From contig NZ_STGC01000005.1 in NCBI RefSeq assembly GCF_005222805.1, positions 1,588,456 through 1,652,455 on the forward strand: a stretch of 64,000 nt of DNA, in the 5' to 3' direction. Positions within the stretch are counted from its first letter, which is position 1. Every line of letters begins with the position of its first letter. Origin of the DNA: Devosia sp. FKR38. GTDB lineage: Bacteria; Pseudomonadota; Alphaproteobacteria; Rhizobiales; Devosiaceae. The notes below the pieces were generated by a model. That model worked only from the letters and a program-made list of their open reading frames with translations. It was not told where the DNA came from and ran no database searches. The translations under genes and the position numbers were made by a program. This document shows positions 56,601-63,747 of this stretch, one piece after another.

Positions 56601-56761
56601 GAATAGCTGCCGAAGCGGGTGAAGGCACCCTGCTCGACGGTCGCATAATTACTACCCGATGCGCCACCCAAAGGATCGCTGCTGATCAGGGTAACCGGGC
56701 CCGACCAGCCGCTGGCATCAACCTCAAAATCCTGCTCGAAACGACTGATTTCGTTACTCAT
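47693..56761 (-). CDS. Giant RTX / beta-helix / FG-GAP secreted protein
   Basis: 3,022 residues, no Sec signal peptide, exported most likely by the type I system encoded just upstream. The order read along the protein is: a jelly-roll or lectin-like domain (about 1-220); RTX repeats (DTIVGSAADETFYTSAGNDV); then five modules, each a VGxxG(F/Y)ASLxxA right-handed beta-helix preceded by a linker ending in GVEI, starting near residues 467, 975, 1335, 1775 and 2118. RTX nonapeptides (GGNDTLIGNGGTDHFVGGAG) lie between them. More RTX repeats follow at about 2350-2680, and FG-GAP repeats (GDFNGDGKDDVLLKS) at about 2690-2990. It ends DDMLLA, in the style of type I signals. I start at 56761 (MSNEISRFEQ); a 32-residue longer frame lacks a ribosome-binding site. 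Possible roles are matrix adhesin or polysaccharide-binding protein. Confidence 0.85.
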   Translation of the reverse strand: MSNEISRFEQDFEVDASGWSGPVTLISSDPLGGASGSNYATVEQGAFTRFGSYSSEFAGGYTTRIAVYIDVNWMAGEGFDYSVASSTQNAELPSAAGGHRRDFIFHVTKDASGVVYVNASNNAGPAPRADLGGLAGTGIITVSGWYTFEQTFRDNGDGTLAVDFKVIGSDPAPVFEKTLNESSDILDTVVGGNRYGWFVNNTVDGGLKIDSVSLFEAEGYGTPANDTIVGSAADETFYTSAGNDVIDGQGGRDTYDASGAGEGVTVDLDSNPFDAVVAGDGVAIGGASVGLDGLTSIENVRGSSFNDVINGSAGDNVFYASGGTDIINGDGNAPGNGPRGDTFDASAATTNVTINLAGQTATGFGGTSTIKNIENAVGGSGNDTITGSSANNMLVGNAGADTFMATAGSDRIDGGADADTVVFTGGSSDYTITWDGATAIVTDKANPSNVTTITNAGTLTFAGGQKVLLVGEHGEFATIQSGVNAAANGDIVLVASGLYTESVTVTDRAITIEGQGVVDVHGQFSVSDVMNDGDVLKFVNLNIDATGNSYGITVRSSATDVSGVNAGTVVLDGVDIANANSQGLFYAHPSNGSTPVNTNTIGAFVIEDSSFTDNGQLHSGARGKGHINLFGFNGDLTITDSSFSSPTDGLMMPVFGSGGTASGTEVYPHKAISVSGVRTGTPGVDGYQDSGSFTFTNVTVSGTYGSDAVSVYDMESFATDPVLDIDFVDASAPWGLVNFDGTGGTVDFSTITGENAAGPIVTPQGLASDDVFTGTSGVDVFSGRGGNDTLIGNGGTDHFVGGAGADTMTGGADADTFYYAAGSEMTGDVIDGGDGADQIIFSSTAADDTLTIGSGVQNVEAVFIAGNAGGNVDASGASALTNGLSITGDNTDNTITGTAFNDSIFGVGGDDTLIGGDGDDDFVTGSGSNSVDGGMGVDSVFYSTAANLVWTASGWSNGTDLLTGVEIVDDGATVYRIVGHNGYASIQAAIDAADAGDVVIIGEGTYAENLVIDKAITLLGSGDVHLSAASGAAISFDGVGGDVTISNIDISGSGDTAILVDDGDSIGTLTITRGSITGFSQFGLAVFGDNVGAIAMSGTELSGAGYLVKLYDYTGDASFTDVSATGTGAAGAFELIGTPNNDLGSSAPIGTVSFDNVTVDGTFTKAPVAIYNFTDADGLSVNDLDVSGATAGAGWPTVNIDGIAGNLDASGFTIVSSPMQVIALQGDKAGQPTHENTISGTAGDDLLIGHGGNDVMEGNGGNDTFWGSNAGAASIGEGNDTMIGGTGLDTAVYADTLSVGDFSVDGSGNWVLTASGSGADSLQLEIVEHAGGRYLLVGGAGGYADLQTAINASQSGDVILVTGTHSGNVNVNVAGISIVGVGNAVIQGSFNTDNGITGSTADFFQAATGYSTAAGTGLVLSADNVSISNMAIAGFNYAINLGNGIDDVSIKDVAISDSVVGINKGTAAVVTGLDITGGSITDSYMGINFAKATGSGGMATDVVIDGTHFEHLTEKGIYVETFDQSTIKNVVMDDVGTFGRGYAFAAKTPYDQTGEFGNGIDINLKYGAYSGIVIEGFTMTNVGASNGPDTVPADFGAAIGIKVRDDGSYGGVNAASYTGSVIVRDGTIDDTSTGIRAGEPGKAIAGPVVEVSGVTITGATVADIDNVTQSTMTVTAGAENDFVAAPTTTGSITFIGDADANIFVGGSGRDSFTGGGGVDDITGGAGVDTAIYADTVTIVATPAGGWTVSSASEGTDTVSGVEIIQDLASGTRTLLVGGGGFATLADALAAAVDGDTIMLSVGTHVGDATISKSVTIIGANAGVGGAGSRGAESVIDGKVTISAAGAVVVDGVKLLHDQTGSYSLGMTTSGHTVTNSVFESTVYGGATNVDRAIFVGPMASGTITITDNLITAGDNQPYGLYSTAAWRSGIWSDGGGVETIITGNTFENTRTAANLDSFTNTDSDVSGNTIVNSGTGFAFGLAATAIDSVGPNTFEGVATEFNTRNLTAPVTLDVSDDVVTNTPTDEYLLVDGSITAADTITGTSGKDYISTNGGDDLITGGAGDDIILGGAGVDTAIYNTAITTADITSGAGSFTVDGGADGTDMLAGVEIIQGTAGSILLVGNGGFASLAAAVAYAHAGDTIVLGDGAIGSGDVIIGASLAGLKIIGAGHGVDASGLDPATVAGSTYTGRIIVQADNVVIDGLRIAQGGNGGPHDAAGIVVSGSNVSISNSVFYRSGGLTDGYRAIVTDIGTGTGLSVTNSAFTGWSTGVYVNGSNGVTFTGNSFVGNNVGVSLDTYASLVSATVSGNSFDNAVENIGIGASAASFDATTLVGVNTFGGTATAVGIYALGGGAQAIIGTANADLVDGGANAFAQTVTAGLGDDNITLGSGTDTVIYNLGDGNDTIDGGADTDLLDIRASGATGPTTATISNGSVAINMATLTMSGIENVKLTLGSGAFADVVDASGFTAGTLDLTLGGGDDSYRAANGTGHVVNAGAGSKDLIDLSTMSSGVTLNLGSGSLTGVGFSQTMTGFENVRGSAFADALYGNSSANTFFATLGNDLINGGAGVDTYDASAITAGMNIDLNGIASSILFSQSLTSIENAIGTAQDDYIYGNSLANVLNGGNGNDELFGGAGNDTLTGGDGIDTAVFQGNRSQYLINYAAGTITGVDGTDSFSGIERFQFDDMLVTAVTKGDYNGNLRADILLVDSAHVDPVKGAPIVLRDGGAPGTSVDMGHVFGNTLLGVGDFDGDGKTDILQKTASGWHSFRSGGETNVNIGSVGNRSVLAVGDFNGDGKDDVLLKSPTDYLSMLDGAHANVNIGSIAGKEVVGIGDLNGDGRDDILFKSTSSSFMSYLSVTDSGLASTDLGVQNGRSLIGLADINGDGSDELVFQNANGWVSYLNGSSIGYQTNRALVGVGDFNGDGKDDLLFQSNSNGFLNYFSAGQTNVNVGLFTGQQVVGIGDYDGDGRDDILLKDSATNVVSYLSHGSASAPVVVGDITGLDIVFKDNGLGISDDMLLA

Positions 56762-57399
56762 CGCGATAAACACCCCAGCTGAAATGGTCAGTCGCGGGGG
56801 GTACGCGCAGGTTCCGATACCGTTCGTCTCCCCCTGACTACGGATTTGTACCGCCATGAGGTATATGGCCCAAAATGGAACAGCGCAAGAAGAGTTGTTT
56901 ACGGATCGTTAATTTATGAGTTAACGCGACTTTCTTTTAAAGACTTGGACCAGATGCATTATTTCACTTTAGTGACGAATACCAAATATGTTCCGTCACG
57001 AGATTTATGTGAGCAGTCATACCAATCCGACGCCATCCCCACGGAGTCCGCTAGACTCTGCTGCAAAATCAGGCGCGACGAATCTCAATTAAATCATCAC
57101 ATTGGTTATATGTGCTACTGTTATCTGCCCAAGTATTAGGCATTTCTACAGGCGATTTTTTCGCCGTCATTTGGCCATTTGGCGGGACTGTGTCGGATCA
57201 TACTGCCTCCGCGACATCCCTGACACCGAGCCATTGCCTCGGCCGGCTCGCGCTACCGCTTGGCAAGACGTGAGCCCACGCCTTCCTTGGGGTGCGTCCT
57301 CGCGCCGCAGGACACCGGTGCCTGGCCGGGCCCGCAAAGCAGAAGGGCGGCGCACATCAGCCGTGCACCGCCCATCGCGCTGGCTTGCTCGCCGGCTCG
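56762..57399. promoter_or_regulatory. 638-bp AT-rich control region upstream of the giant RTX gene
   Basis: The part nearest the gene (about 56850-57150) is clearly AT-richer than the rest of the window (for example GTTAATTTATGAGTTAACG), typical of a regulated promoter region for a large surface protein. No coding sequence on either strand is convincing. The far end holds the terminator of the upstream hlyD-type gene. Confidence 0.45.
57345..57373 (-). terminator. Terminator of the type I secretion operon
   Basis: On the minus strand GGGCGGTGCAC pairs with GTGCGCCGCCC (11 bp, one G-T pair) around a 7-nt loop, 27 bp past the hlyD-type stop, followed by TTCTGCTTT. It separates the exporter operon from the giant gene, which must then have its own promoter. 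Confidence 0.75.
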
Positions 57400-58770
57400 T
57401 CAGTCGTAGACGAAGGCCGATTGGAGCGACTGCAGGAATGGCTCAAACAGATAGTCAAGCATGGTCCGTTCGCCGGCCACCACGGTCACATCGGCCGGCA
57501 TGCCGGGCGACAGGTAGACGCCCTGGTGGCGCGCCAGTTCCTCGGGCGGAATGCGCACGCGGATCTCGTAATAGCTCTGCTTGCTGGCTTCGTCGGTCTT
57601 GAGATCGGCGGCCACGGCCACGACCTTGCCATTGAGCGGCAGGCTGTTGCGTCCGGCAAAGGGGATGATCGTGACATGTGCCGCCTGGTCGACAACGACC
57701 AGGTCGATATATTTCGGCGCCAGCTTGGCAACGACGATGAGATCATCATTGCGGGGCACAACCTCCATGATGGTCTCCCCCGGCCGGACGACCTCCCCCT
57801 CCGTCTGCGTGCGCAGATTGATCACCGTGCCGTCGACTGGGCTGTGGATTTCGGTGCGTTGCAGCGCATCCCCGCTCGAGGCCATGCTTTCACCCAATTG
57901 GGCGATGGAGTCATTGACCTTGGAGGCCTGCTGCGCCACCTCCTCGAAATAGCTCTCGCGACTCTGCAGCATTTGCAGCCGCGTTTCCTCAATGCTCTGC
58001 CCGGCCTTGGCAATGCGCGCCCCATTGGCCGCAATGGCGCTCTGCAGCCGAGCCAGCTCCCGCCGCAGCGCATTGACCTCCGAGCGCGACACCAGCTGCT
58101 GGTCGAGCAGGTTCTGCTTGTCACCCAACTCATCCTCGATCAGGGCCTGCTGGGTGGACAAGCCGACATTTTCGGCCTCCACCGAGGAGATCTCGCTCTG
58201 CAACTGCTCCACGCGGCGGCCCAGGATCTGCTGCTGTTGATCGCGCGAGGCCTGCCGCGTCTCAAAGCTCCGCCGCTCCGAGGCGATGAAGCCCTGCATG
58301 CCGGCATCTTGCACATTGACCACTTCGGTCGGAACCACCCAGTCACCCGCTTCAGCGGCCTCCGCCTCCAAACGCGCCCGCGTGACAAGCAGGCGCAACC
58401 ACTGCACCTGCTGCCCGGAGAAACTGGCCTCGGCCCGCACCGGATTGAGCGTGAGCAACAACTGCCCGGCTTTGACCACCTGGTTCTCCTTGACGAAGAT
58501 CTCCTGGGTGATGCCGCCTTCCAGATGCTGGATGGCCTTGCGATTGGAATCCGGGCTCACCGCACCTGAGGCAATGGCGCCACTGACCAGCGGCGCCGTG
58601 GCCGCCCAGAAGCCGAACACGCCAAAGAACAGGCCGATCACCACAACGCCCAGCAGGATTGGCCCGCGCATCAGCGCGAACAGCCGCACCTTGGGCACGT
58701 CCTCGGCCGGGCGCTGCGGCAGCGTGGGACGGCCCGGCATGCCGGGCTTCTGCAGGGTCACGTCGGTCAT
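57400..58770 (-). CDS. Type I secretion periplasmic adaptor (HlyD family)
   Basis: 456 residues; membrane-fusion protein linking the ABC exporter to an outer-membrane TolC-like channel. One N-terminal membrane segment (GPILLGVVVIGLFFGVFGFW) is followed by the lipoyl-like half (KAIQHLEGGITQEIFVKENQ, then VVKAGQLLLTL), a long coiled coil (about residues 130-285) and the second lipoyl half and barrel (EIHSPVDGTVINLRTQTEGE, then LAPKYIDLVVVDQAAHVTII). It overlaps the ABC gene by 4 bp. No TolC-type gene is seen in the window. Confidence 0.92.
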   Translation of the reverse strand: MTDVTLQKPGMPGRPTLPQRPAEDVPKVRLFALMRGPILLGVVVIGLFFGVFGFWAATAPLVSGAIASGAVSPDSNRKAIQHLEGGITQEIFVKENQVVKAGQLLLTLNPVRAEASFSGQQVQWLRLLVTRARLEAEAAEAGDWVVPTEVVNVQDAGMQGFIASERRSFETRQASRDQQQQILGRRVEQLQSEISSVEAENVGLSTQQALIEDELGDKQNLLDQQLVSRSEVNALRRELARLQSAIAANGARIAKAGQSIEETRLQMLQSRESYFEEVAQQASKVNDSIAQLGESMASSGDALQRTEIHSPVDGTVINLRTQTEGEVVRPGETIMEVVPRNDDLIVVAKLAPKYIDLVVVDQAAHVTIIPFAGRNSLPLNGKVVAVAADLKTDEASKQSYYEIRVRIPPEELARHQGVYLSPGMPADVTVVAGERTMLDYLFEPFLQSLQSAFVYD

Positions 58771-60527
58771 GATGCACCGCCGGTCGTGCCCGCGGCCTGC
58801 GCCTCGCCCACCGGGACCAGCGTGGGCTTGCGCGGCGGCGCATTGGCCGCCATTTCGCGCAGCACCTCGTCGCGGTCGCCAAAGCGCTCCAGCACGCCGT
58901 CGCGCATGATGCCCAGCTTGTCGATGGGCTGCAGCAGCGTTGAGCGATGGCTGACCACCACAACCGTGGTCCCAGCCTGCTTGGCCCGGGCAATGGCTTC
59001 GACCAATGCTGTTTCCCCGTCCTGATCGAGATTGGAATTGGGCTCGTCCAGCACCACCAGCCGGGGCGAGCCATAGAGCGCTCGCGCCAGACCGATGCGC
59101 TGTCGCTGGCCGCCACTGAGAAAGGCCCCGCGCGGCCCCAGTTCGGTGTCATAGCCACTGGGCAGACGCAGGATCATCTCATGGCAACCGGCCGCCTTGG
59201 CGGCGGCAACAGTGGCCTCGTCGTTGCCCTGACCCAGCCGGGCGATATTGTCGCGCACCGTACCGGAGAACAGCTCGACATTTTGCGGCATGTAGCCGAT
59301 CACGCGCGAGACGTCGTCAGGGTTGAGCGTCACCACATCGGCGCCATCGAGCCGGACATTGCCGCGCGACGGCGCAATAGCCCCCACCAGCATGCGGCAG
59401 AGCGTCGTCTTGCCCGACGCCGACGGCCCCACCAGTGCCAGCGCCGTACCTGGCTCCATGGTGAAGGCGGCGCGACGCACGGCCGGCGTCGGCGCATCGG
59501 GCAGCTGATAAGCCACATCCTCAACGCTCAGCCGTCCAACCAGACCTGGCAGAGCAATGGTATCGGTCTGCGCCGGCAGGGCCTTGAAGAAGCGCTGCAG
59601 ATTGCCGTACGCCTCCCGGGCCGCCGCAAACTGCTTCCAGGATCCGATGACCTGCTCGATCGGCGCCAGTGCCCGACCCAGCACGATGGACGAGGCGATC
59701 ATGCCGCCCGAGGTCAATTCGCCGCGAATGACCAGCAGTGCTCCCAGGCCCAGGGCGGCGCTCTGCACCGCAATGCGGATGGCCTTGGACATCGAGCTGA
59801 TCACCGCGCCGATGTCGGCAGCGTTCTGCGACAGCACGCCAGATTGTTCGACATGGTGCCTGTAGCGGCGCGACACCGCCTTCTGCATGCCCATGGCATT
59901 GACCACCTCGGCATTCAGGATCGCTGCCTGGGCAAAATCATTGGCCTGCTGCGCCTTGGCGCCCGACTGCTGGATCGCCTGCCGCGTCGCGTAGTCATTG
60001 GCCAGTGCCAACCCGAACAGCACGATCGCCGACACCAGCGCCAGAACGCCCAGCCAGGGATGGATGGTGGCAATGATGAGCACGAAGAAGGGCACCCAAG
60101 GCGCATCGATGAAGGGCAGCACGGCCGGGCTGCCCAGGTAGTTGCGCGCCGTGCCGAAATCCTCCACCAGCCGGCGGCGCTCGAAACGCGGCGTGCGCGA
60201 CTGCACGATCGATTGCGTCAACACCGGATCGCGCAGCAGCAGGTCCAGCATATGGCCCAGCCGGGTGAGCAGGAAGGATCGCACACCCTCCAGCAGCCCC
60301 AGCGACGCCAGCGCCAACCCCGCGATGATGCTGAGATAGATCAGCGTCTCGATCTGCCCGGTGCCCAGAACCCGGTCATACACCTGCATCATATAAATGG
60401 GTGATGTCAGGATCAGCAGATTGACGAAGATGCTGAACACCAGCACCAGGCCGATCGACATCTTCAGATTGTACGAGACTGCTAGATCATCCCACACAGA
60501 ACGCAAGGGTCTGGCCATGAAAGACAT
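58767..60527 (-). CDS. Type I secretion ABC transporter (PrtD/AprD-like)
   Basis: 586 residues; inner-membrane exporter with fused membrane and ATPase domains and no peptidase domain, the form used for RTX proteins. The membrane part covers about residues 20-310 (IGLVLVFSIFVNLLILTSPI, then YMMQVYDRVLGTGQIETL). ATPase: Walker A GPSASGKTTL, then GYMPQNVELFSGTVRDNIAR, signature LSGGQRQRIGLARAL and Walker B LVVLDEPNSNLD. It is the first gene of the exporter operon, divergent from the small membrane-anchored protein at 60789 across about 260 bp of AT-richer sequence. Confidence 0.93.
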   Translation of the reverse strand: MSFMARPLRSVWDDLAVSYNLKMSIGLVLVFSIFVNLLILTSPIYMMQVYDRVLGTGQIETLIYLSIIAGLALASLGLLEGVRSFLLTRLGHMLDLLLRDPVLTQSIVQSRTPRFERRRLVEDFGTARNYLGSPAVLPFIDAPWVPFFVLIIATIHPWLGVLALVSAIVLFGLALANDYATRQAIQQSGAKAQQANDFAQAAILNAEVVNAMGMQKAVSRRYRHHVEQSGVLSQNAADIGAVISSMSKAIRIAVQSAALGLGALLVIRGELTSGGMIASSIVLGRALAPIEQVIGSWKQFAAAREAYGNLQRFFKALPAQTDTIALPGLVGRLSVEDVAYQLPDAPTPAVRRAAFTMEPGTALALVGPSASGKTTLCRMLVGAIAPSRGNVRLDGADVVTLNPDDVSRVIGYMPQNVELFSGTVRDNIARLGQGNDEATVAAAKAAGCHEMILRLPSGYDTELGPRGAFLSGGQRQRIGLARALYGSPRLVVLDEPNSNLDQDGETALVEAIARAKQAGTTVVVVSHRSTLLQPIDKLGIMRDGVLERFGDRDEVLREMAANAPPRKPTLVPVGEAQAAGTTGGAS

Positions 60528-60788
60528 ACTCTAAGGTTTTACAGGCACTTACCGCAAATCCTGCGAGGTAAATACTTGTCTCATACCTTTGTTGCAATTG
60601 CCGCATGATTTGCGCGTCGCCCGTAACAATTCAAGTCAATTCGACAGCAGAGTAAATTCGGCATCGCGCGCGAATTGACTGGGCCGGGCCCCGTCGATGG
60701 CACCGTAAACCAATGATGCACAGTCCTTGTTGCATTCGCTCAGGCCGAACTCTACAACTTGTGACAGTGAACAGCACAGTAGGGCCAG

Positions 60789-61469
60789 GTGCAGGATCAA
60801 CGCCTGATATTGGGAGGGTGGGCGATGGCAGTGGTGGCGGTTTTCGCCATTGCTCTTGGCGCCCGCACTGTGATCGGCGAATCCCGCTTCTATCTGGCCA
60901 CGGCCAATACCGCCCCCGGTCGCATCATCGACGTCGCCGAAGGGCGCGCCGATATCGGCCTGGCCACGCAGTCACAGAAGTCCTTTCTGCTCGACTGCGC
61001 ACAGACCATGACCACCCTGCTGTCGGCCGACGTGCTGGCGTTGACACCTGAACACCGCAGCCAGTTGGCCCCAAGTTGCCGCACCATCGCCCAGCGCGCC
61101 GTGGCTGCCAGCCCCACCAATTCGTTCGCCTATTTCGTGCAGGCTGCCGCTGCGGCCGCACTGGACGACAAAGTGGCGTACAACCAGAGCCTGCAGCTGT
61201 CCTATCTCACCGGGCGCAATGAGGAATGGATTGCCGAATGGCGGCTGCTGCTGGTGGAGCGCCAGGGTGACCGCACGAATGCCGACCTGGCTACCTACCA
61301 CGACGATGACATCCGCCTGATGATCAGGAGCTTCCGCGGCATCAGCACTATCGCCGCCTATTTTGTCAGCCGCGAGGACTTTCGGGATCGGGTGACCACC
61401 CTGCTCGACAGCCTTCCTCCGGCCGATCAGTCCCGCTTCCTGTCCTATGTGCGGCGGCAGATCGGATAG
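60789..61469 (+). CDS. Membrane-anchored hypothetical protein of the EPS operon
   Basis: 226 residues, not recognised. One N-terminal membrane segment (WAMAVVAVFAIALGARTVIG) is followed by a helical periplasmic domain (ADIGLATQSQKSFLLDCAQT, then RSQLAPSCRTIAQRAVAASP) in which two cysteines might pair. Start GTG 60789 has AGGGCC upstream; an ATG at 60825 with GGGAGG upstream is an alternative but would cut into the membrane segment. It is 3 bp ahead of the O-antigen-ligase-type gene, so it probably assists EPS polymerisation or export. Confidence 0.6.
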   Translation: MQDQRLILGGWAMAVVAVFAIALGARTVIGESRFYLATANTAPGRIIDVAEGRADIGLATQSQKSFLLDCAQTMTTLLSADVLALTPEHRSQLAPSCRTIAQRAVAASPTNSFAYFVQAAAAAALDDKVAYNQSLQLSYLTGRNEEWIAEWRLLLVERQGDRTNADLATYHDDDIRLMIRSFRGISTIAAYFVSREDFRDRVTTLLDSLPPADQSRFLSYVRRQIG

Positions 61470-61472
61470 GCC

Positions 61473-62870
61473 ATGACAGACCTCACCATCAAGTCGAGCC
61501 GCACGCGGTCGGCCAGCCGCGGCAAGACGGGCCAGTCCCGCATCAACGCAGCCCTGTTCGTGGCCATCGCGCTGATCGTTGTATTGGCGCCCCTGCCGCT
61601 GGGCAGCGCCCGCCCCTTGCCCTGGGGCATCTGGACCACCCTGCTGGGGCTTCTGGCCCTCGCCTATCTGGCGGCCCTGGCCATGCAGGGCGAGAAGCTG
61701 CGCGTACCGTTGGGCAATATCGCCATTGCCGGCACGCTGTCGCTGCTGACCTGCCTGTTCCTGGTCGTCCAGATCCTGCCCATTCCCATGACCGTGCCCT
61801 TGGTCAATGGTTTCCAGCTGCATCTGGCGCAGATCAGCCTGACGCCGGAGATGACGGTGATGATGCTGACCCGTCAGGTTGGCTTTGGCCTGCTGTTCTT
61901 CCTGGTGCTGCAGATCTCGGTCAATGACGAGCGCCGCTCGCAACTGCTGCATGTCGTCCTGCTGTCGATCCTGGCCTATGCTGCCTATGCCGAAATCTCG
62001 CTGCAGACTGGGGACACCATTTTGGGCGTGCCCAAATGGGCCTATCTCGGCTCGGCGACCGGTCCCTTCGTCAACCGCAACTCCTTCGCCACCTTCCTGG
62101 CCTTTGGTGCCGTGCTGTGCATGGCCCGCATCAGCGGCCTGTTGATGCGCCAGCATGAACGGCACCGCGACGATGGCCGCATCCAGGGCACTGGCAGTCG
62201 GGTCATGCTCTATGCCATCGGCTATATTTTCCTGGTCGCCATCATCATCGCCACCAAGTCTCGCATGGGCCTAGCCGCCACTGGCGTCGCCACGCTGGTC
62301 ATCATCGGCATCACGGCGCTGGCCATGGGCCGCCGCCGCATCATGCTGGTCGGCATACCGCTGGTTCTGGTCGCCATGGCCATAGGCGCCGTGCTGTTCG
62401 GCCAGTCGCTGTTCGACCGCGTCGAAGGGCTCGATGCCAGCAGCGACGTCCGCTTTTCGCTCTACGCCGAAACCCTGCGCCTAATCGGCATGCGCCCCTG
62501 GACCGGCTTTGGCGGCGGCAGCTTCGAAATGGCCTATCCGATCATCCACAGCGACGCCGTCGACATCAACTATATCTGGGACCGCGCCCACAATACCTAT
62601 CTCACGCTCTGGACAGAGCTGGGCCTGGTGTTTGGCAGCCTGCTGATCCTGGCCATTGCTGTGATCACCGTCCAACTGGTCCTGGGCTTGATGACGCGCC
62701 GCGGCTCGTTCACCGCCACCTGCGCCGCGCTCGGCGTGATCACCGTAGGTGCTGTGCATTCACTGGCCGATTTCAGCCTCGAGATTGAAGCCAATACCTT
62801 TGTCTTCCTCACGATCATCGCAGCGGGCCTGGCGCCCCTTGCGAGCCGTTCTGCCGGCAGAACCTATTGA
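61473..62870 (+). CDS. O-antigen ligase family protein (second Wzy/WaaL type)
   Basis: 465 residues with about 12 membrane segments. The Wzy_C region has SLYAETLRLIGMRPWTGFGG, then GSFEMAYP, and the following loop contains WDRAHNTYLTLWTELGLVFG, typical of O-antigen ligases and EPS polymerases. The stop overlaps the phosphatase start by one base (TGATG). It is a second such protein in the window besides that at 43087; the split between polymerase and ligase cannot be decided here. Confidence 0.87.
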   Translation: MTDLTIKSSRTRSASRGKTGQSRINAALFVAIALIVVLAPLPLGSARPLPWGIWTTLLGLLALAYLAALAMQGEKLRVPLGNIAIAGTLSLLTCLFLVVQILPIPMTVPLVNGFQLHLAQISLTPEMTVMMLTRQVGFGLLFFLVLQISVNDERRSQLLHVVLLSILAYAAYAEISLQTGDTILGVPKWAYLGSATGPFVNRNSFATFLAFGAVLCMARISGLLMRQHERHRDDGRIQGTGSRVMLYAIGYIFLVAIIIATKSRMGLAATGVATLVIIGITALAMGRRRIMLVGIPLVLVAMAIGAVLFGQSLFDRVEGLDASSDVRFSLYAETLRLIGMRPWTGFGGGSFEMAYPIIHSDAVDINYIWDRAHNTYLTLWTELGLVFGSLLILAIAVITVQLVLGLMTRRGSFTATCAALGVITVGAVHSLADFSLEIEANTFVFLTIIAAGLAPLASRSAGRTY

Positions 62871-63670
62871 TGCTCAACTTTATCCGCAGCCTGTTTGGTA
62901 CCGCGACGCCAGCCCCAGCGCCGCATGGGCTCAGTTTTGACCATTGGCCCGCCGCTATCTACGCAATCGGCGATATCCATGGCTGCCTCACCGAACTGCG
63001 CCAGCTTGAACAGATGATCGCCGCAGATGCGGCCGACATTGCCGGCGAGAAGTGGATCATCTGGCTGGGCGACATGGTCGATCGCGGCCCCTCATCTTCA
63101 GCGGTGCTCGATCGCGCCATGGCCAATCCGCCGCCCGGCTTTGTTCGCTATTGTCTGATGGGCAATCACGAAGCCATGATGCTGCAGTTCATGCAGGCGC
63201 CCAGCCCGCGCAGTGACTGGCTGACCTTCGGCGGCATGGAGACGCTCTACTCCTATGGCATGAGCGGCAGCGTCTTCGACAAGAGCGGTCAGCGCCAGCT
63301 GCAGGCCATCATCGACAGCCATATCCCCGCCGACCATCTGACCTTCCTGGACCGGCTGCCGCTGTGGATCGCCCTGCCCGGCATCGTCTTCGTCCACGCC
63401 GGCATTCGCCGCGGCCGCCCCATGGCCGAACAGAGTGAGCGCGATTTGCTCTGGATTCGCGACGAGTTCTTCAATGCCCCGGACATAGATGGTGTGATGG
63501 TGGTGCATGGCCACACGCCTGCCGCGGAGCCGGTTGTGCTGCCAAACCGGCTTTGCCTGGACACGGGAGCCTTTGCCACCGGGGCTTTGACCGCTGCCCG
63601 GCTGCAACCGGGCAAGGCGCCACACCTGCTGACGACAGCATCGGACAGCCCCGCGGCCTCGAAACCCTAA
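62870..63670 (+). CDS. Metallophosphoesterase (PPP-type serine/threonine phosphatase-like)
   Basis: 266 residues. YAIGDIHGCLTELRQLEQMI (GDxHG), WLGDMVDRGPSSSAVLD (GDxxDRG) and YCLMGNHEAMML (GNHE) are the three metal-binding motifs of PPP phosphatases; VMVVHGHTPA is the later GH motif. It could dephosphorylate a protein, for example a tyrosine- or serine-phosphorylated chain-length regulator, or a small molecule. The ATG at 62870 overlaps the previous stop by one base; a TTG one codon earlier is possible. It is translationally coupled to the ligase-type gene and lies 77 bp before the Wzz-type gene. Confidence 0.88.
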   Translation: MLNFIRSLFGTATPAPAPHGLSFDHWPAAIYAIGDIHGCLTELRQLEQMIAADAADIAGEKWIIWLGDMVDRGPSSSAVLDRAMANPPPGFVRYCLMGNHEAMMLQFMQAPSPRSDWLTFGGMETLYSYGMSGSVFDKSGQRQLQAIIDSHIPADHLTFLDRLPLWIALPGIVFVHAGIRRGRPMAEQSERDLLWIRDEFFNAPDIDGVMVVHGHTPAAEPVVLPNRLCLDTGAFATGALTAARLQPGKAPHLLTTASDSPAASKP

Positions 63671-63747
63671 TTGCATAATTGAGTTGCCCACGATCGATTG
63701 TATGGGCTGAATGCAGATACCGATCCATTCTTGAGGATATTGACTAG

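Noticed and set aside
47693-56761. The giant protein as an active mannuronan C5-epimerase (AlgE type)
   Set aside because: The beta-helix plus RTX architecture is similar, but I could not find the DPHE catalytic motif in any of the five helices.
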